Part shown: positions 8,247-17,056 of the stretch, piece by piece
Layout of the letters: each line of letters starts with the position of its first letter
How positions within the stretch are numbered: the first letter of the stretch is position 1
Source of the DNA: Candidatus Saccharimonadota bacterium
Lineage (GTDB): Bacteria; Patescibacteriota; Saccharimonadia; Saccharimonadales; Saccharimonadaceae
Assembly (NCBI GenBank): GCA_003979185.1
Contig: RYWJ01000008.1
Location: 1 to 31,447, forward strand
Direction of reading: 5' to 3'
DNA length: 31,447 nt
Notes under the pieces: generated by a model
Database searches by the model: none
Seen by the model: the letters and a program-made list of their open reading frames with translations, nothing else
What the model was told of the DNA's origin: nothing
Position numbers and translations under genes: made by a program

Positions 8247-8304
8247 TTGACAATAAGGGTCATCCGTGCTAGTATTAAAAGAGGTCTTCTGAAAGGAAAG
8301 GCCT
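8247..8304 (+). promoter_or_regulatory. Shared-type promoter with 5' hairpin (orphan gene at 8426)
   Basis: TTGACA (8247-8252), 17-nt spacer ending CGTGC, TAGTAT (8270-8275). The predicted start near 8282 coincides with a stem AGGTCTT (8282-8288) / AAGGCCT (8298-8304) with one G-U pair. A leader of about 140 nt then runs to the ATG; nothing else is recognised in it. Confidence 0.78.
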
Positions 8305-8425
8305 GGTTGTTGATTCTCTAAACTCCATTATAGTTGGGTTAAGGCTCGGTAAAACTGAGTAAAAGAGACTTTTGCAACAAATTTGTACCTTAAGGCTAAA
8401 AATATTGCGAAAAGGGGGAAAGTTC

Positions 8426-9151
8426 ATGAGTAGTTCTACGAACGATATACTTGAAGAGCGGATGCGAGTATCGATACCGGTGCCGACACCGGCTGTGGGA
8501 TTATGCCTCGCGCCACGGATTGGTGCAAAATTTGTGTATTCCCGCCCCAGATACTCTGGCGACGCGGCTATGAACTATTGTGCCGTGCTTGCTGCGCCGT
8601 TTTGGGTGGATAATCGGGGTGTTGAGCATCCTAGTTCGGATAATGATGCTATTGCTCAAATGGGGTCACCGTTCAACAAAAATGATTTGTATCAGGTGCT
8701 TGACGGCGACTATGACCATGAGTGGGCACTCTACGCTTTTGAGGTGGAAGAACACTATCTGCGGCTCTATTATTATAATCTGGAGTCGCCGATGCGGCGG
8801 GGCAAGATTGTCCTTGGTAAAAATTTCTCCTCGTTTCAGCTTAACTTCCTGATAGAAACACCGTATTTTGTCGACTTTGGTCAGAAACCTGACATAGTCA
8901 GGGAGACATATTCAGAGTTGTCTTACCAGCACTACGGTTCGTATAAAGTCGAGTACGCAGTGTTTATGCAGCGTTACTTTGTAAGCTATCGGGGATTGCT
9001 CAAGTGTATTCGTAAGCCGTATATGGATTGCGTGACGCAGATTTGCAAGAGAGAAATCTGTGAGGACGAAGCAGCGATGGGGCATATGCGCATTTATCAC
9101 ATGCGTCTTGAAGCGAAGGACTATGAGAATCTGGACGGCAACCGTCGCTGA
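8426..9151 (+). CDS. Orphan protein, Tyr-rich, related in part to the 16260 gene
   Basis: I do not recognise a family. The ATG at 8426 is chosen because GGGGGAAAG lies 7 nt upstream; this gives 241 aa. There is no signal peptide or membrane helix. A central stretch WALYAFEVEEHYLRLYYYNL followed by ESP (about residues 98-120) resembles FWLQIDWRYLNLYYLEIQEP in the orphan at 16260, suggesting a small paralogous family of cytoplasmic proteins. The C-terminal part is Cys-rich (CIRKPYMDCVTQICKREIC). The gene is monocistronic: a shared-type promoter upstream and a strong terminator 40 nt downstream. Confidence 0.75.
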   Translation: MSSSTNDILEERMRVSIPVPTPAVGLCLAPRIGAKFVYSRPRYSGDAAMNYCAVLAAPFWVDNRGVEHPSSDNDAIAQMGSPFNKNDLYQVLDGDYDHEWALYAFEVEEHYLRLYYYNLESPMRRGKIVLGKNFSSFQLNFLIETPYFVDFGQKPDIVRETYSELSYQHYGSYKVEYAVFMQRYFVSYRGLLKCIRKPYMDCVTQICKREICEDEAAMGHMRIYHMRLEAKDYENLDGNRR

Positions 9152-9190
9152 AAGGAGGTAGTACTTCAAACCTAGTTTTCGCAAAAAACA

Positions 9191-9220
9191 CCCCCGCTCG
9201 GAAGAGCGGGGGTTTAGCAT
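9191..9220 (+). terminator. Terminator of the orphan gene at 8426
   Basis: CCCCCGCTC (9191-9199), loop GGAA, GAGCGGGGG (9204-9212), then TTT and a T-rich tail; an A-run precedes it. Confidence 0.9.
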
Positions 9221-9272
9221 TTTGCGGATTGAACTGTATTTGTCGGAGATGTAGCGGTTAGCGACAAGAATT

Positions 9273-9524
9273 TTAAATTTGACCAGCCATTTTCAGAGGG
9301 ATAAAGCCGATAATTTCGCGCAGGAGCCAGAGTGGCTGGCTGCGGCACCACCATTGAGCAGCACAGGGATAGAATTGACTGGGCAAGTTGGGTGCTGGTT
9401 GCAAATTTAAGCCGAAAAGTTTGCCCTGCTTGAGAACACGTGGTAGATGGGCTTGGTGTGCGACCACGTGAACGACTGGGTTTCCACGAAGCTGACTTGC
9501 TTCGCGCTTGTCAAGAAGGAGCGG
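9273..9524 (-). pseudogene. Decayed C-terminal remnant of a DUF218 (YdcF/SanA-like) protein
   Basis: On the minus strand a frame is open from just after a TAG (9525-9527) to a stop at 9273. It includes GNPVVHVVAHQAHLPRVLKQ and, near the end, WLLREIIGFIPLK. The H-x-P-R motif after a hydrophobic strand and the terminal LRE helix match the last third of DUF218 proteins, whose N-terminal two thirds and start are missing. No promoter or ribosome site is seen for it. The alternative is chance resemblance in non-coding DNA. It fills most of the long gap between the 8426 gene and the large surface protein. Confidence 0.42.
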
Positions 9525-9579
9525 CTAAGCCAAAGATTATTTATTAAGTTTTTATTAAAAAGTCTAGCATTTGTAATTT

Positions 9580-9659
9580 TGGTATAGTAGAATGGTAATA
9601 TAAGTGGTTCTGCCAAAATAACAGGACTGTATGGAAAGGTCGCTGTTTTGCCGTACAGT
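9580..9659 (+). promoter_or_regulatory. Promoter and leader hairpins of the large surface-protein gene
   Basis: TTGG then TATAGT (9583-9588) is an extended -10 without a clear -35. Downstream a hairpin can form between ACTGTATGG (9626-9634) and CCGTACAGT (9651-9659). A competing stem GTTCTG/CAGGAC sits just upstream and shares bases with it. The leader then continues to a GAGAGG ribosome site before the ATG at 9712. Confidence 0.5.
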
Positions 9660-9711
9660 GAGGCGTAGGGCAAGATGGTAAGGTTATGTATTTAAGAGAG
9701 GAAACGTGGGT

Positions 9712-12700
9712 ATGAAGAGGATCTTTAAGCTAAAGAACTGTATTATAGTTGCTTGCCTATTGATAGCGACAGTTTTAGTCGGTGCCATCGCGGGTTTTGG
9801 GCATAGTTATGCACAAATGCAAGAAGATATTTTATTAGACAATGCGATAGAGGATGAAGTCCTATTCCTCTCTGATATTCCATATACTAAAGCGCAAGTG
9901 GGTTGGGGGAAGGTAGCTCTCGATAAGACCCAGGATAACGGCTCTTTAATCCTGATACTAAATGGCTACTCGACGGTGTTCGATAAGGGTATCTGGGCGC
10001 ACGCGACCTCCACGGTAGAATACGATATTACCAAGTACAAGGAAGATTACACCTACTTTACTACCTATTATGGCGTTAATACTACTGCTCAGAACAACGG
10101 TAACGGTGTAAAATTCTATGTCTATACTTCGGTTGACGGCAAACAATGGGATCTCAGGACGGATGCTGAGCCACGAGCAGTAACTAGTGGCAACGGAGCA
10201 ACTCAGGTCAAGATCGACATTCGGGAGGCTAATTTTATTCGACTTTATGCTCATAATAATGGCTCGAATGGTTCAGATCATGCCGTGTGGGCAGATGCTA
10301 AGTTAGTCAAAGAGGGGTACACTGGCAACGTGGCGGTACCAGTAGAAGATTTTGATGCCGTGATTAAGGCGAACTACCAAAGTGGGCCGATTCAAAATGA
10401 TATGAAATTAACTCTTCTACAGAGGAACTTTATTAAGAAAGTTGGGCAATATCAATTACGCAGCTTTATTAAGAGTGATCCAAAACATCGCGAGATGTTG
10501 GAGTGGTTCTTATATAATGAAGAGGCTTTGCGACTTTGGACTGTAGGCGGAAATCCGAATGGTTCTTACCTCAACGCTTTGCGAGTTTTGAGTAATCTGT
10601 ATAGTGCACATAAGGCAGATTTGTCGAATGAAAATGTGACCAGCCTAGGTACGAAATATAAAGATCTATACCTGCGCATGATGTTGGCACTTTCGTTAAC
10701 GCATTCTTCTAGTATTGGCTTGTGGATTGGCGGGAATCAGCTTTCGGATGCGGTAACACGCTACGAGATTTACAAAGATATGCATTTAAATAATAAGCTT
10801 GCTTCGAATGGTATGTTTGAGCGATTAACGGTCGAGGAAATGCGTTGGTTGATGCATGTCAACATTGATGATGAAGAAATCGAGTGGCTACGTGATTATT
10901 CGGCAAAACGCTATCCGAGTATAGTGGATCGTTTTAATCCTTATAAATACATCAAGTATACTTTTGGATATAGTTATTATCGACCACAATACTATAGTCA
11001 GGAGAATTACGCTAAGTGGGATCAGAAATATAATCTATCAGAATACAATATTACCTATAAGTCAGGCAAGCCAAAGCTTTGGATTGTCTTTGAAGAAGGC
11101 GCAGTCTGTGGTGGTCTTTCTAAAACCGCCGCCAACTTATATGGTGTCTGGGGTACTCCAGCGAGCGTGGTAGGACAGCCAGCGCATGCCGCTTATATCT
11201 ATTATTATGAGGTTGGTGGTAAGGGCGCATGGCAGCTAGCGTATAGCGTTGTCAATACGGGCTGGGCCAATACGCAAGGATACTCGAGGATGCCAAATGA
11301 CTGGGGTAATCTCGGGAGCGGAGTCGTAACCAATACCGGTACAATTCAGTCAGCTTCCTATTTCTTCCTTTCCCAGGAAGCCCAGAACGAATATGAGAAG
11401 TACGAGCAGGCTGAGTTGATTATGCTCCAGCAGGATGTCTATAAGAATGATAAAGCAAAACTAGAGCAGATTTATCGTGATACTTTAGCGGTAGAGAATA
11501 TTCACTGGGAGGCTTGGCTGGGATTAGTGAACCTCTATATTGGTGACTCTTCAAAAACTGAAACAGATTTGATTAACCTTGCTACGGAAATCAGCGAAGC
11601 GTTGACTTACCATCCATTGCCAATGTATGATTTGACACGTAGACTGGGTACTAAGGTAACATCTCCAGAGAACCGAGCGCGATTGATGATGTTACAAGAG
11701 AAGACTTTACGTCAGGCAACCAAAGCGACGAGCGCGAATACCTTGCAGTACAAAGAAGTACCAGTGGTGGCTCAGGCTTTGCTTGGGGAGATTAACTCTG
11801 AGATCGCTACTTTCTCGTTTGACGGAACAAATGCTGGTAAGATTACCTTATCTCGACAGCTACAAAGTGCTCAAGTGAACTGGTCTTATAGCTTGGATGG
11901 TGGTAAGACTTGGAAGGATTGTTTTGAACACGCTGTTCAATTGACCGCCGATGAAATTGCAAGTATTACCGTCGATAACGATATCAAGGTGCATATTTCT
12001 GGTTTAGACTATTCTGCGGCAAATATCTATACGATTAATATTACCAAGCGCACATTCCCAAGTGGCGCCATCACGATTAATGATGAAGAGGATCGGATGT
12101 TTGGCGCCACAAACGAGATGGAATGGACTTTAACTCCCAATGACGGTGAAAGCTGGAGTTCGTTTGCTAATACAAATCCAATCTTTAGTGGCAATAAGCG
12201 GGTTTACGTGCGCATTGTTGCCAGTGGCACACAGATCGCAAGTGATCCAGTTTATTACACATTTACTGCAAATAACTCCGATGATACGAAGTGGTATATC
12301 CAGTCGAAGAATCTGAGCGTCGTTGATACAAGTGCTACTAGTGCGGGCAATAAGGATAATATTTTAGATGGAAATGTCAATACCTATTGGCGTGCTCAAG
12401 ACAAAATCATGCCTGCCCATGTAACAATTAAGCTTAACGAGCCACGTTATATCTCGGGGTTAGATTATGTGCCAGACAAGAGTGCTAAGTATTTAACGTT
12501 TGTTCCTTATGGACGTGCTCGTAATGTTAAGATTTATGTCAGTATGAATGGAACGGATTGGGAATTAGCGGCGAGCAAACAGAATTTGGGCGATAATGAT
12601 GGGTTGAAGCATATTCAGTTCCCAGAGCCAAAGAAGGCTTTGTATGTTAAGTTTGAGGCGGAATCAGTGTATGATAGCGAGTATACTCTTCTGGCGGTTT

Positions 12701-14694
12701 CTGTGATTAAACTATATGAGAATGTTTTAGTTAACGATACTCCTCGTGCCGATGTAAACTATAATATTATCAATCCAACCAATCAAAGTGTGACTGCCGA
12801 GTTGATTAACCCGATTCGTCCAATTACTGTCACTAATAATGATGGCAAAACTACCTATACTTTTACCGAAAATGGTTCATTCACATTTGAATTTGAAGAT
12901 GCAGATGGCAATAAAGGCACCGCAACAGCGACGGTAGACTGGATCGACAAAACTCCACCAACAGCTAATGTGACTTTTAGTACGACCGAGCTTACTAATG
13001 AAGAAGTCGTGGCGACGCTGACGTTCGATAAAAAACCGATCACGATTCTTTCAAAAGATGTACAGATTGCTGAGAACCCAGTAGATAAGACTCAGACGAT
13101 TACTTTCTTAGAGAACGCTACTTATGAGCTAGAGTTTATGGATCAATTAGGCAATATTGGCACTAAGACGATCGCGGTGGATTGGATTGACAAGGAAGCT
13201 CCAACGGCCGAATTTGAGTACAATACGATCCATATGACTGATGAGCCAGTCACTGTAAAATTGGTGCCTAATGAGCCAGTGACAATTACCAATAATGACG
13301 GCAAGGATACATATACTTTTGATACTAATGGCGAATTCACCTTTAAGTTCGTCGATCAAGCGGGTAACGAAGGCTCAGCGACTACTCGTGTGACTTGGAT
13401 CTCGGCGCAAGTAGCTCGCTATGAGCTTGAGTATTCGACTGAACAACCGACTAATCAAGATGTCACAGTGACTTTGGAGCTTGAGGAAGGTTATCGTATT
13501 ATCAATAATGGTGGCAGTAACGTCTATACCTTTACGGAAAACGGTAGCTTTGATTTTCAATATGTGGACGGTGATGATGTCAGTAATGTTGGCGCTGTTA
13601 CTGCTTTTGTGGACTGGATCGACAAGACTCCTCCAACTGCTGAGTTAGAGTATATCAAAGAGAAAGAGAAAGTCACGGTCAAGGTTATCAACCCAAGTGA
13701 AGAGATTACTTTCAAGGAAGGTAATGGCGTCTATGTATATACGGAGCTAGGTGAATACGAGATCATTATCTATGATAAGGTGGGAAATGAGAGTAAATTA
13801 ACCGTTGTTGTCGACTCGATGGGTGATGATACTGATCCACCAATAGATCCAGGTGACGGTGATGGCGACGGAGATACCGATCCAGACGACGGGGATGAAG
13901 ATGGTGATGGTGACGGCGATGATAAAGAGGACCCTGATGATGGCAATGAGAAACCAGGCGGCGATGGCGATAAGGAAGACCCAGACGAGCCAAATCTTCC
14001 AGGCCATCCTGACAATCCAAGCAATCCAGACCAGCCTGACAATAATAATGATTCCAGCATTGATGAGCCGATTGATGTAGTAGTACCGCCAGTTTTGCCT
14101 GGTCGCCCTAGCTTACCAGATAACATTGTCGCCGATATTGGTAATAATGGTTCAGCTAATACTCAACAGCCTGAATCAGAAAACAAGCAGTTTACCCTAG
14201 GCAATGTGTTGATCGAATTGCCAGCTGGTGTAGATCTTGGTAATGGTACCTTGAAGAATGATAGCTTCGAGTTACCAGATGAACTCAAAGATCGATTTGG
14301 CGCAGCAAGCGAATTTTACCATTTCTATGTATTGAATGATAAGTCTGAGAAGACAGGCTTGCAATCGGAAAAACCAATCAAGATTAGCATCAAACTCAAT
14401 AAATCCAAACATCTTGCTGGCGTATACGAGATTACGGACGACAATACTGTCAAACCGGTCAAATATACCAAGAATGGTGACAATGTTGAGCTATCCACGA
14501 ATGGGCTAGGCAAATATGTAGTTTCATATGAAGAGCTAAGCGCATCTGATACTGATACAGACGGTGATTCTAACGCAGAGGAAGATAAAGCTGAGCAGAA
14601 AGAAAACGACAACAATTGGCTGATTTGGGGCGCGGTTGCAGGTGGCGTAGTGGTCGTGATGGGTGCTGGCTTCTACTTCTTCAAAAAGCAGTAA
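9712..14694 (+). CDS. Giant membrane-anchored surface protein (NPCBM, transglutaminase-like core, F5/8C, Ig-like repeats)
   Basis: The protein is 1660 aa from the ATG at 9712, with GAGAGG 10 nt upstream; a GTG at 9706 is possible but too close to that site. An N-terminal signal/membrane helix (about 10-32) is followed by an NPCBM-like carbohydrate-binding module (about 54-200, with GIWAHATSTVEYDI). A long alpha-helical region carries EEGAVCGGLSKTAANLYG and VGQPAHAAYIYY, the Cys (about 466) and His (about 492) of a transglutaminase-like cysteine fold. An F5/8 type C module follows (about 862-1005, with ILDGNVNTYW), then five Ig-like repeats (about 1010-1368), an Asp/Gly/Pro-rich linker and a further beta domain. 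The C-terminus is one membrane helix plus FFKKQ; there is no LPXTG. It probably binds or processes host or wall glycans and proteins; this is inference. Confidence 0.85.
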   Translation: MKRIFKLKNCIIVACLLIATVLVGAIAGFGHSYAQMQEDILLDNAIEDEVLFLSDIPYTKAQVGWGKVALDKTQDNGSLILILNGYSTVFDKGIWAHATSTVEYDITKYKEDYTYFTTYYGVNTTAQNNGNGVKFYVYTSVDGKQWDLRTDAEPRAVTSGNGATQVKIDIREANFIRLYAHNNGSNGSDHAVWADAKLVKEGYTGNVAVPVEDFDAVIKANYQSGPIQNDMKLTLLQRNFIKKVGQYQLRSFIKSDPKHREMLEWFLYNEEALRLWTVGGNPNGSYLNALRVLSNLYSAHKADLSNENVTSLGTKYKDLYLRMMLALSLTHSSSIGLWIGGNQLSDAVTRYEIYKDMHLNNKLASNGMFERLTVEEMRWLMHVNIDDEEIEWLRDYSAKRYPSIVDRFNPYKYIKYTFGYSYYRPQYYSQENYAKWDQKYNLSEYNITYKSGKPKLWIVFEEGAVCGGLSKTAANLYGVWGTPASVVGQPAHAAYIYYYEVGGKGAWQLAYSVVNTGWANTQGYSRMPNDWGNLGSGVVTNTGTIQSASYFFLSQEAQNEYEKYEQAELIMLQQDVYKNDKAKLEQIYRDTLAVENIHWEAWLGLVNLYIGDSSKTETDLINLATEISEALTYHPLPMYDLTRRLGTKVTSPENRARLMMLQEKTLRQATKATSANTLQYKEVPVVAQALLGEINSEIATFSFDGTNAGKITLSRQLQSAQVNWSYSLDGGKTWKDCFEHAVQLTADEIASITVDNDIKVHISGLDYSAANIYTINITKRTFPSGAITINDEEDRMFGATNEMEWTLTPNDGESWSSFANTNPIFSGNKRVYVRIVASGTQIASDPVYYTFTANNSDDTKWYIQSKNLSVVDTSATSAGNKDNILDGNVNTYWRAQDKIMPAHVTIKLNEPRYISGLDYVPDKSAKYLTFVPYGRARNVKIYVSMNGTDWELAASKQNLGDNDGLKHIQFPEPKKALYVKFEAESVYDSEYTLLAVSVIKLYENVLVNDTPRADVNYNIINPTNQSVTAELINPIRPITVTNNDGKTTYTFTENGSFTFEFEDADGNKGTATATVDWIDKTPPTANVTFSTTELTNEEVVATLTFDKKPITILSKDVQIAENPVDKTQTITFLENATYELEFMDQLGNIGTKTIAVDWIDKEAPTAEFEYNTIHMTDEPVTVKLVPNEPVTITNNDGKDTYTFDTNGEFTFKFVDQAGNEGSATTRVTWISAQVARYELEYSTEQPTNQDVTVTLELEEGYRIINNGGSNVYTFTENGSFDFQYVDGDDVSNVGAVTAFVDWIDKTPPTAELEYIKEKEKVTVKVINPSEEITFKEGNGVYVYTELGEYEIIIYDKVGNESKLTVVVDSMGDDTDPPIDPGDGDGDGDTDPDDGDEDGDGDGDDKEDPDDGNEKPGGDGDKEDPDEPNLPGHPDNPSNPDQPDNNNDSSIDEPIDVVVPPVLPGRPSLPDNIVADIGNNGSANTQQPESENKQFTLGNVLIELPAGVDLGNGTLKNDSFELPDELKDRFGAASEFYHFYVLNDKSEKTGLQSEKPIKISIKLNKSKHLAGVYEITDDNTVKPVKYTKNGDNVELSTNGLGKYVVSYEELSASDTDTDGDSNAEEDKAEQKENDNNWLIWGAVAGGVVVVMGAGFYFFKKQ
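12742..13818 (+). repeat. Five tandem Ig-like repeats within the surface protein
   Basis: Repeat units of about 65-80 codons are separated by the junction WIDKTPPTA or variants (near 12940, 13180, 13395 and 13615). Each holds a YTFTENGSF-like strand and a GN-rich turn. The repeats are diverged at DNA level, so they are old duplications and not assembly collapse. Confidence 0.85.
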
Positions 14695-14781
14695 GCATAT
14701 TGGTGGCTAGCGGTATGCGAATTAACACACGATGTCCGTGATGACAATACGTAGCGACATATAAAATGGCATGTACCAATG

Positions 14782-14806
14782 GAACCCTCGGATTATCCGA
14801 GGGTTC
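14782..14806 (+). terminator. Hairpin terminator after the surface-protein gene
   Basis: GAACCCTCGGA / TCCGAGGGTTC is an 11-bp perfect stem with a 3-nt loop; the T-run is weak (TTCTTC). Confidence 0.7.
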
Positions 14807-14815
14807 TTCAGGAAC

Positions 14816-14849
14816 AAAAAAGATACCAGATAGCTCTGGTATCTTTTGC
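14816..14849. terminator. Bidirectional terminator (surface-protein gene / tyrS)
   Basis: AGATACCAGA (14821-14830), loop TAGC, TCTGGTATCT (14835-14844), with A-run before and T-run after. It lies just beyond the tyrS stop and can serve both converging genes. Confidence 0.88.
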
Positions 14850-14865
14850 TTTTTAATCTAGAAAG

Positions 14866-16077
14866 TTATTTGACGACAGAGAACTTGTTTTTGCCACGTT
14901 TGAGGAGCGCAACTTGATTGATCTGTGTGTCCGCTGTGACTTTCTCGCCATTGATAGTAATAGCACCAGCGGCAGCAAGCTTACGAGCCTCACTCTTGCT
15001 TGAGGTTAGTCCAGTTTCGACGAGAGCATCGAAAAGCATGACCCCCTTTTTGCTACAAGCGAGAAATGCACCAAATTCAGCTATCTCATCTTCAGCTAGG
15101 TCAGTTAAGTTACCGCCAAAGAGCCTTTCGGTTAAGTTCGCAATAGCTAGGGCATTAGCCTTGCCATGGACGACTTCGGTCGCGCCTAGAGCGAGAGCTT
15201 TCTGGGCGGCGCGGCGTTCCGGATGTTCCTTTTGCTCGAGCATGAGCTGATCAATATTTTCCTTATCGAGCAGGGTATAGATCTTAATAAGGTACTCTAC
15301 AGATTCATCAGGCTGATTAAGCCAGAATTGGTAAAAATCAAAGATTGAAGTTTTCTTCGCGTCGAGCCAGATTGCGTTGCCTTCAGACTTGCCAAATTTG
15401 CGTCCAGTCACTGGGTCGATCACAAGGGGCGTTGACCAGGCGTCAGCAGTGGCATTTTCCAACCGTTTGATGAGGTGGATACCAGTTGTGCAGTTACCAA
15501 ATTGATCGGCCCCACACAACTGCAAATCGATACCGTAAGTGCGATAAAGATGTAAGAAATCATAGCCTTGAATCAGGGTGTAAGAAAACTCTGCGTAAGA
15601 GATCCCTGAACCACCCTCACCAATGCGATTCTGGACGAATTGGCGGTCAAGGAGTTGTGTCATCGAGAAGCTTTTGCCGACTTCACGCAAAAAGCTCAGA
15701 TAATTGATGTTCTTGAACCAATCATAATTATCTACCATCACCAGATCATCAGTGCGGATTACTTGCTGCATTTGCTTAGCGATACAGGATTTATTGTGTT
15801 CTACTTCGTCGAGCGATTTGAGGTCGCGTTCGCCGTTTTCTTTTGGGTCACCGATCTGACCAGTCGCGCCACCAGCAAGCAGGTAGGGCTGATAGCCATG
15901 ACGCACAAAGCAAGCACACATCATGAGTGCTGCTAGATTACCGATGGTTAGGGAATCAGCAGACGGATCGGCACCAAAATAAAATTTCTTGCTTGGCCGT
16001 GTATCCAAGTCTGCAGGTTCTTTGATAGAAGTTTCGGCGTGAAAGCCTCGCCACAGTAGCTCTTCTGATAATTTCAT
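14866..16077 (-). CDS. tyrS: Tyrosyl-tRNA synthetase
   Basis: TyrRS charges tRNA-Tyr. The 403-aa protein shows the class I Rossmann fold start KFYFGADPSADSLTIGNLAAL, where the HIGH motif reads TIGN, then LLAGGATGQIGDPKE, the tyrosine-site segment YAEFSYTLIQGYDFLHLY, LCGADQFGN and the KMSKS equivalent KFGKS in GRKFGKSEGN. A C-terminal S4-like RNA-binding domain follows (SSKSEARKLAAAGAITINGEKV). An ATG at 16083 lies 1 nt from the -10 box; the ATG at 16077 lies 7 nt from it, matching the spacing of the other leaderless genes here, so 16077 is preferred. The gene is convergent with the surface protein. Confidence 0.96.
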   Translation of the reverse strand: MKLSEELLWRGFHAETSIKEPADLDTRPSKKFYFGADPSADSLTIGNLAALMMCACFVRHGYQPYLLAGGATGQIGDPKENGERDLKSLDEVEHNKSCIAKQMQQVIRTDDLVMVDNYDWFKNINYLSFLREVGKSFSMTQLLDRQFVQNRIGEGGSGISYAEFSYTLIQGYDFLHLYRTYGIDLQLCGADQFGNCTTGIHLIKRLENATADAWSTPLVIDPVTGRKFGKSEGNAIWLDAKKTSIFDFYQFWLNQPDESVEYLIKIYTLLDKENIDQLMLEQKEHPERRAAQKALALGATEVVHGKANALAIANLTERLFGGNLTDLAEDEIAEFGAFLACSKKGVMLFDALVETGLTSSKSEARKLAAAGAITINGEKVTADTQINQVALLKRGKNKFSVVK

Positions 16078-16084
16078 ACCCATT

Positions 16085-16095
16085 ATTATACCATA
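16085..16095 (-). promoter_or_regulatory. Extended -10 promoter of tyrS, leaderless
   Basis: On the minus strand TATGG then TATAAT (16085-16090), 7 nt before the ATG at 16077. Confidence 0.72.
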
Positions 16096-16152
16096 AAATT
16101 AGAGTAAAATTGGTAATCGGAGATAGTCCAATCTCAAAAACCCGAGGTCATA

Positions 16153-16210
16153 TTGACAAAAATGAAAAAGTGTGCTACAATGGAAAGATAAGACCTATGC
16201 AAAACTAGGT
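16153..16210 (+). promoter_or_regulatory. Shared-type promoter with 5' hairpin (orphan gene at 16260)
   Basis: TTGACA (16153-16158), 17-nt spacer ending GTGTGC, TACAAT (16176-16181), followed by GGAAAG. The predicted start is near 16188. ACCTA (16193-16197) can pair with TAGGT (16206-16210). Confidence 0.85.
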
Positions 16211-16259
16211 AGTAGGTTAAGTTTTTGTTGTAGAAATTAGAAAGAGGTGAATATATCGC

Positions 16260-16958
16260 ATGAGAATGCGAGAGTATCAGTATTACGCTAAATGCGGAAA
16301 TGAAAGTTCTCCCTTCCTGATTGTCGCGCGGAGTCCCTCCGAAAGCCATATAGGCTGTGGCCTGAGTAGTATGGCTTTTCTGACCAGCCAGACTTTATTC
16401 TATGACTGGTTTGTCTTGCACGGTCCGGGCTTGGATATGCGGGTAGGAGACAGTATTACTAGCCGTGTTGGCGCTAAGATGTTAGAGCAGTTTGAGCACG
16501 TAGTTCTGAAAAGGGGTGAGTGCTTCGATGAAAGCTGGCGAAAGCGCGAGCGGCCAATGGGCAATTATTTCTCTGATTCCGAGCGCTGGAAAGTGGTTGC
16601 TTTGCGCATTGTGCCGCAATACCTCCAGTTCGGAGTGATCGACTTGTCAATGCTGGATGCTTATGATGGGGTCGCTCAGGATGAGGATGAGGTAGACCTT
16701 ACGCAACGTGCCTTTTGGCTTCAGATAGATTGGCGATACCTGAACTTATACTATCTGGAAATACAGGAGCCACGATCGGCCCCCAGCACATTGCCGCGCA
16801 CCTATATGATTGTTCCGCAGGCGGATTTTGTGACCATTATCGAGCAGCCCAGGGCACTTGATAATGGTGGGGAACGGGATCAGATAATTTATACCATGAA
16901 TAAGTTTTCCGATCGGCGCGGGATGGCGTATATTGAGGTGCATGAGTACTTGGGCTAG
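16260..16958 (+). CDS. Orphan protein, aromatic-rich, related in part to the 8426 gene
   Basis: The protein is 232 aa with AGAGGTG about 9 nt before the ATG. No known family, membrane helix or signal peptide is seen. Residues near 155-180 (FWLQIDWRYLNLYYLEIQEP) resemble a stretch of the orphan at 8426, so the two may be distant paralogues. Its third codon positions look richer in G/C than those of tyrS or tpiA, as in the other genes with this promoter type. The gene is monocistronic, with a clear terminator 30 nt after the stop. Confidence 0.75.
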   Translation: MRMREYQYYAKCGNESSPFLIVARSPSESHIGCGLSSMAFLTSQTLFYDWFVLHGPGLDMRVGDSITSRVGAKMLEQFEHVVLKRGECFDESWRKRERPMGNYFSDSERWKVVALRIVPQYLQFGVIDLSMLDAYDGVAQDEDEVDLTQRAFWLQIDWRYLNLYYLEIQEPRSAPSTLPRTYMIVPQADFVTIIEQPRALDNGGERDQIIYTMNKFSDRRGMAYIEVHEYLG

Positions 16959-16988
16959 ATTACGCTAATTTTGGTTTCTACATCGCGG

Positions 16989-17019
16989 ACGGTCGTGGCG
17001 AAAGCTACGGCCGTTTTTT
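16989..17019 (+). terminator. Terminator of the orphan gene at 16260
   Basis: ACGGTCGTGGC (16989-16999), GAAA tetraloop, GCTACGGCCGT (17004-17014), then six Ts. G-U pairs fill the two imperfect positions. Confidence 0.92.
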
Positions 17020-17020
17020 C

Positions 17021-17042
17021 TATGGTATAATGGAGATATAAT
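17021..17042 (+). promoter_or_regulatory. Promoter of the phosphomannomutase-like gene
   Basis: TATGG then TATAAT (17026-17031); a second TATAAT lies at 17037-17042. The ATG is 25 or 14 nt downstream and GGAG at about 17048-17051 provides a ribosome site, so unlike its neighbours this gene is probably not leaderless. Confidence 0.6.
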
Positions 17043-17056
17043 TAAGCGGAGATTTT

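Noticed and set aside
12742..13818. Tandem repeats considered as a CRISPR or satellite array
   Set aside because: They are in-frame protein repeats with DNA divergence; no CRISPR array or cas gene is present in the window.
13766..14126. Several long minus-strand frames rich in Ser/Pro/His opposite the Asp/Gly-rich linker of the surface protein
   Set aside because: They are shadows of the low-complexity GAT/GGC codon repeats on the plus strand and have no ribosome site or promoter.
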